Source: Ophioceras dolichostomum (lineage: Eukaryota; Ascomycota; Sordariomycetes; Magnaporthales; Ophioceraceae). From it: a stretch of DNA of 64,000 nt. A program made the position numbers and the translations under genes. Below the pieces are notes generated by a model. The model had not been told where the DNA came from and did not search any database. It saw nothing but the letters and a program-made list of their open reading frames with translations. The stretch is from the NCBI GenBank assembly GCA_003049485.1, contig PYST01000040.1, positions 116,754-180,753 of the forward strand, given 5' to 3'. This document shows, one piece after another, positions 58,741-64,000 of this stretch; position 1 is the first letter of the stretch, and the number at the start of each line of letters is the position of its first letter.

Positions 58741-60374
58741 TCCATTCTACGGCCGACAGACTGTTGATCGGCGAGGTGGAGTCCTAAGCTTGCTAGCCGC
58801 TACTGATGCCGGTGTGATCTATTCTCATCATCAAGCAATATGCTTACAGTCTGCTAGCGCGTAGCAGTCCAACCAGAAAGATGCTAGCCAGGCACATACT
58901 GCGCATCGACGAACAGTACTCGATCATGCGATGATGTTCTATTTTGGCATCATTTGTCAATTGCTCAGCCGCAAGACCGAGAACCCCCAGTCTAACGCGG
59001 AGGCCGCGCGTCAGCTCGGATGATTTTCTAAGGATACAGACCTAGCAGTGTCGTAACGAACTTCCGGTCTGGGCCAACCGACATTGCTCCCAAAGCCTTA
59101 CCCGCCATTTGGCATCATCCGTTTGGCATCGTCCGGGGTAATCGATCTGATATCCGGGGAAAGTGGGCCCGGGATTCGGGATAATAGCGGACCTAGGAGT
59201 CCCTGCCCCCCGGGCCAAGCCGGGCCCTGAGTAAGGTCGTGGGCATGATGTAAGATGGCAGAGCCGCTCATGGATAACACTTCGGGGATATTCGGTCCAA
59301 TGACGCGTGGCGCAGTCTCATGCTGCTCGATTTGGATACGAGTTCGCTCATCCGGCCCTCGGCCAATGATTACTAGTATCAAGCTCCGCTATGCCCAACG
59401 CCTTAACGGCGTCGTTGGGACGTAGAAGCCCTTGGCGTCGTGCGTTATTTCTGTTTGCCAAGTACTCTCTTCGTGGGGTATTGTCTTCATCACCCTTGCT
59501 CCCAGGGAGGCGCACCTTTTTCTGAATGGACAACAGTAGCTCTGGTAGCGTTGAAGTCCCGAGGAACCGTCCTCCTCTTGAGCAATGAGTAGATATGTCC
59601 CGACGCGATATTCTATCAGGACCACCTGCATAGCTCCCTACTAATATGAGGGGGGTGGAGTTTTGAGGGGATCACATTAGCAGCGTCATGCTACGTCGAG
59701 GGAGAACACTAACACAGTTCTCCTATAGGGGAGAAATGACGACCTCATGCCATCTCTGAGCTCACCGACTCGGCTTGGCCAAACGCCGCCGTCATCTTTT
59801 AACGCCACAATACGACTTCGTAGGCCTCCGAGCTGCTAAGGACGTCTTAGTGCGGGGCCCTTGGCCCTTGGAAGAAAGGGGCTGGCTACAATGAGTACCG
59901 AAGCAGCCTCCCAGACCGCCACTGGGCATCTCGGGAGTCTACCTGGGAGCAACAACAACTTTTGCGATACAGTTCCAGGAGAGATAGATTGCTGCCACCG
60001 AAGCCAGGAGCCAGCACGCCTGTGGTGGTGTCACAAGGTTGAGTTCTCACCTAATCAACGGAAAAGACGAAACTAGGTAAACATATCGATGGCGATACGG
60101 CCGTATGATTAGTATTCTAATCCCGCGCATCGAAAGGGGGCTCATCCAGCCCTTCTAACAGGGGATACTACTACGAGTGTGGCACGACCTTAATAATAAC
60201 ACAACGATGAATAGCGACTGGGAAGCTGATAATACTAATCACGTTGCTTTTTAATAAACCAGGCTAATAATACCTAGCTGAAAAACACACACGCTCAAGC
60301 AACCCGAAATTCAAATCCTCATGCCCTCAGCAGCAGTCCAGCAAGCCAGCCAGCCAGACAAAACCCTTCAGATC
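58741..60374. other. Intergenic, no firmly supported gene
   Basis: About 1.6 kb. Two adjacent minus-strand frames (59389-59631 and 59098-59382) have balanced composition and could be pieces of a decayed gene, but no domain is recognisable. Bases 60100-60300 are AT-rich. Confidence 0.4.
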
Positions 60375-60401
60375 TCATCATCATCATCATCATCATCATC
60401 A
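60375..60401. repeat. (TCA)9 microsatellite covering the DUF3176 stop codon
   Basis: Nine tandem TCA units. On the minus strand these read TGA, and the first one (60399-60401) is the stop codon of the DUF3176 gene, so nine stop codons stand in frame in a row. Confidence 0.85.
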
Positions 60402-62877
60402 CACAGACCCGCCGCTCCCACTCGCCGTCGTACAAAACGTCCCCCTCCTACTAACAACCGTCACAACCTCCAGCCCCTGCTCCCCGCCCCTCCCGCCCCT
60501 CGGCCCCCTCGGCACGACCTTCACCTTGATCCCCTTCGCCGCATCGACCATCTCGCTCTGCCTCCCCACGTCCCCCAGCCCCTCCTTCGTCCGCGCGTCG
60601 ATGCCGTGGAAGAACGGCGCCAGGCTCGAGCTGCGCCACGCGCCGTGGAACGTGCCCGTGCGCACGCACCGCACGACGGTCATGATCAGGAATGCGGCCG
60701 TCATGGCGACCAGCGAGGACGGTAAGGACAGCCACTCCCAGCGCACGGCGACGCAGGTTTGAGCGACGATGACTGAGCCCCGAGCTGAGGAGGACGAGGA
60801 GGAGGAAGAAGAGGAAGGGACTCGGGGCTGGCGCATGGTGGCGGTGATGGCGTCGGCGAGGGAGGAGACGAACGCATCGACAGTGGGTAGGGTCGCGGCG
60901 CCGTCGAGGTAGAGGTTCTTGAGCCAGAGGGGGCCCTGAGTGGCGGAGAACTGGGTGGAGGAGTCGGATATGACGGTCTTGTCGAAGAGGGTTGCTACGA
61001 AGCGGTTTATGGCGAGGGCGGGGCTGTAGGCTAGTTGCCAGACGCAGTCGGGCTCGGTGTATTCTGTCTGTAGGTGTAGGGGAGACGTGGTGGTGGAAGT
61101 AGAGGAGGAGTTTGTGGGGAGGAGGAGGGTGTTGTTGACCGCGTTGGTGGCCACGGGCGTCAGGGGTGACGGGGTGTTGGACCGCGCGCAGCTGTGCCAG
61201 GCGCCGTCGCGCAGCGTCTTGTTGGTGGCGAGGGAGAAGGTCAGCGCGGTGGTGGAGTTGACGACGTTTGGATCGGAGGCGTTGGTCTTGCGCAGCGGCG
61301 CTGTGGACAGGACGGCCTCGCGGAGGACGCCGGCGCGGATCTCGGCGCTGTAGGTGCGCACGCACGGGTACAGGCTGCACATGTAGGCGGAGGCGGGGCC
61401 GATGCAGCCCTGGCCTGCGGCCGAGTTGTTGGCGTATGTGGAGGGGCCGTTGCCGATGCCGCAGGTGCGTTGGGCACTTGACGAAGAAGAAGAGTTCGAG
61501 TCGTGGCGTGACATGAGGACCTGGAACTGTACGAGGTCGTCCATGGGGCTCATGGACGGGATGGTGCACTTCGTGTTGAGCATCGTCCAGGGCTGCTCCT
61601 TGATGGAGTTGACGTAGCCGATGCGCGTCGTGGAGAAGCCGTCTCCGGAAGGCAGGTACCAGCCTGGGTAGGACGCGTTGCGGTGGATCTGGTCTGAGAT
61701 GTCCCAGCACGAGTGGCACATGCCCAGGGTCTGGAAAGTGGCGCCGCTGGCATCCGCTGAAGGGAAGGTGCAGTTCCCGGTCTGGCAGTCGAAGGAGACG
61801 AGGGTCGATGCGTCGGTGGTCCGGTCGCTGAGGACGGTGTGGTAGATAGCCGCCTGCATGGGCCCGTACAGCTCCGCGTTGAACTGCGTCGTGAGCTGGC
61901 CGCCCTCGGTGAAGTTGTTGGCGCGGGGGACACGGGCGACAAGGGAGTCCACCACGTCGTAGCAGGGGTAGAAGCTGAGGATCTGCTGGGAGAAGGGATC
62001 GATGGCTAGGACGACCACAGCGATGAAGGCGCCGAAGCTGGCGAGGTAGCTGTTGAGTGATCGCACGTTAGTTAAGTAGCTTTACAATAGGCAAAGTAAA
62101 AAAGTTTAGAGTATGGAAAGAGAGGCAGAAGAGGCATACTGCTTGCGGGGCGTCAGCATAAGAAGGAACGAGCCCCAAGGTCCACGGCTCGCGTTGTCGA
62201 AGTCATCCATATCGGCTAGGCTGCGAGGCTCGCTGAACCACAGCCACTTGAGCTGACTGACACCTATTGTGATGTGATTGGGTGAGTATATCTTTGTCAG
62301 CGTGGTACAAAAGGCCGCATAGGAACATCCTGCACTCACCTGACGCCACAGGTACCATGACGGCTGCCTTCATAATCGCAGTGAACACGGCGATCAGGGA
62401 GTTGATCGAGATCAGATCCGGAAGCTCTGGCAGGGGGTGATCCTCATAGACGGCCAGGAGGATAACGATGCAGATAAGACACGCCAGAGCCAGGACGCAG
62501 CTGAGCACCTCCCAGACCCATCGATCGTTGAGGATTTCGATCCACAGGTTAAGGCGCTCGAGCCAGCCCGGCTTGACTTCTGACACTGTTTTGCTAGTGT
62601 CGGAACGGGTGATGGACTCGGGCTTGCATGTCTGTTCAGAGGATGAGGAGGAGGGCTGCTTGGAGAGCTTGCTGGTTCCCTGCGGCTCGACGGGACTAGC
62701 GCAGAGAGTTATCTCTGTGGTGCGTCTCTGCTCTGAGAAGCGCTTTTGTGCGTCTGCTGGTGGCGACGGCGGGGTGGAAACCGGTGTCAAGACTGGGGTT
62801 GGCAGTGGCTCCTGGGCCTGGGCGGGGAGTGCCACCTGGGAGGGAGATGCCTCCTGGTCGGGGCCTGACTCTGCCAT
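60399..62877 (-). CDS. DUF3176 family membrane protein
   Basis: Three exons: 62340-62877, 62140-62263 and 60399-62049; introns GTGAGT..AATAG and GTATGC..AACAG keep phase, giving 770 residues. The start is the ATG at 62877 in CAGACATGG context; the longer open frame upstream begins only at GTG. Residues 1-105 are Pro/Ser-rich. Helices follow near 121-144 and 158-179. The splice rebuilds the DUF3176 hallmark PVASGVSQLKWLWF, then ASRGPWGS, and LASFGAFIAVVVLAIDPFSQQ. A large lumenal or external domain with many cysteines (CQTGNCTFP, CHSCWD, CSLYPC) and N-glycosylation sites runs to a last helix near 660-685, followed by a basic cytosolic tail. DUF3176 proteins are widespread in ascomycetes and their function is unknown. 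Confidence 0.88.
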
Positions 62878-64000
62878 GTCTGTTGACGGGGCTTGAGGGA
62901 TGCAACAGTCGAAGGAAGCCTGATGAAGGGGAAGAACTCTAGGCGCTTCTGACTGAAGTGTGATAGTTGCGGGGGTTGTAAGGAAGCGATGATGGAGCCA
63001 AGACACTCTTGCGGTCCGTCCCGAGACAAGCCGCCTTGTAGGTTTGGATGAGATATCTTATATCTGGATAATGCCCTGGGCGGCTTCTGCGGCACTTCCG
63101 CCGGTGCTCCTCCAGTCGCTTGAAAGCTTTAGACGTGTGAAGATATCTTCATATCTAGCCCTTAATGCATTCGATGATGTGTGGCTGCCGGTATAAGTGG
63201 TGATGAATAATCTTCGAGCGCTTAACGACGAATGAGCTTCTGCAGCTCTGGGTAGGAGGGTGTATAAGCGTTCCATTTTAGTATTTATTGAGAAAACTTG
63301 TAGGGTGGCTGTCCCGGTAGATATTGTTAACGATAAGGAGAAGTCGATGAGATAGGGGGGCAAGTTAGGCGTTCTGAAGGAAGCAAAATAATTTCCAATG
63401 AACACCTCGGACAACCCGGCAAAGAGAAAGGAAAGATGCGGTGAGAAACGGGTCGCCCCCAATCCACTGAGTGGCTGAGATAGAACTTGGTATGGGGAAA
63501 ACTCCCCTGAGGACCCTGGTAGGATAGCATTGCAAGTGGAGGAAGTGAGGAAGTGAGGCTTGTTTAGTTCTCACGAGCGGGTGTAACACGGCAGCGCCCA
63601 GCCCTATGAACGAGCTAACGGCTTCCTCGCCTCCCACTAGCACTGTTAGCGTGACGTGATGTCTTCTTCCGCCCTACCCAGGAGTTCATGCGTCTCGTGG
63701 GGCACTTGGTGATTACGGTCGAAGGAGTTGAGACGGAAGCTTCGTGTTCGCGGCCAGGCTCCGGCATGGCTGGGGTAGCGAAGGGGGGAATTAGGTGAGG
63801 TTGAACCAAGCGTCTGGCGAAGAATCTGACTGCAGGATCCTGTCGACTCTTCAGCTCTCGATTTGTGACCAATAAGCGTCCCCATACGGAAGAAGGTCCT
63901 TTTCGGTTTCTCAGGAATCGCTCTCCTCCGCCTAGTCTAGGTACCGAGTCTTGCCATTGAAGGAGGGAAACATGCAGGTTGATCGGGTACAGGGAGGTAG
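62878..64000. promoter_or_regulatory. Upstream region of the DUF3176 gene, to the right edge
   Basis: About 1.1 kb. A GATATAAG sequence on the minus strand at 63057-63064, about 180 bases before the ATG, may act as a TATA element. No supported gene in the rest. Confidence 0.35.

Noticed and set aside
59098..59631. Two adjacent minus-strand frames as a small gene
   Set aside because: Balanced composition, but no shared frame, splice pair or domain; kept only as a remark in the intergenic entry.
60451..61719. 422-codon minus-strand frame inside the DUF3176 exon
   Set aside because: Arg/His/Pro-rich shadow of the real exon in another frame; the DUF3176 frame has the family motifs.
1..64000. 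CRISPR array, bacterial operon or prophage
   Set aside because: Spliceosomal introns, a nuclear-type tRNA intron and fungal protein families throughout; no spaced direct repeats.
1..64000. Secondary-metabolite cluster
   Set aside because: No polyketide synthase, peptide synthetase, terpene cyclase or cluster regulator is visible.

Overview
The window reads as nuclear DNA of a filamentous ascomycete, most likely a Sordariomycete. Genes are spread out and lie on both strands, separated by long gaps. Coding regions are broken by short GT..AG introns, some with CTAAC-type branch sites, and one tRNA gene carries an intron. The protein families are typical of moulds: CFEM, NACHT-ankyrin, ubiquitin-like/CorA, GT32, Jen1-type transporter and DUF3176. 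I cannot name the species. All multi-exon models were assembled by hand by joining reading frames across splice sites, and every junction listed keeps phase.

Layout. 1-323 (-) is the 5' part of a CFEM-like secreted protein running off the left edge. 634-1580 is a foldback repeat, with a rearranged second copy at 23490-24185. 2735-10597 (-) is a giant NACHT-ankyrin gene of about 2544 residues. A frameshifted relative of its N-terminal domain lies divergently at 11712 (+). 13889-14410 (+) is a small secreted protein. 15697-22868 (+) is a seven-exon gene of about 2195 residues combining a ubiquitin-like segment, a Cys/His cluster and a CorA-like membrane module. 25610-26319 (+, DUF3237) and 27116-27676 (+) are secreted proteins. 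28392-29492 (-) is a decayed membrane-protein gene. 30810-31055 (-) is a glycine-rich peptide. 33615-34925 (-) is an Och1-like GT32 mannosyltransferase. 38430-39920 (+) is an acyltransferase-3 membrane enzyme. 41260-43014 (+) is an uncharacterised type II membrane protein. 44447-46314 (-) is a Jen1-type carboxylate transporter. 51755-51862 (+) is tRNA-Arg(TCT). 53269-56460 (+) is a multi-pass membrane protein. 57874-58602 (-) is a six-cysteine secreted protein with an ATG-only first exon. 60399-62877 (-) is a DUF3176 membrane protein.

Functional reading. This is not one pathway or a metabolite cluster. Two themes recur. One is the cell surface and its glycosylation or uptake (GT32, acyltransferase, Jen1-like carrier, DUF3176, multi-pass protein). 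The other is secreted small proteins plus non-self-recognition-type proteins (NACHT-ankyrin and its decayed neighbour), which is common in fast-evolving fungal regions. Gaps of up to about 5.4 kb hold low-complexity DNA, microsatellites and a recurring CCTAGG-centred motif, and no gene I can support.
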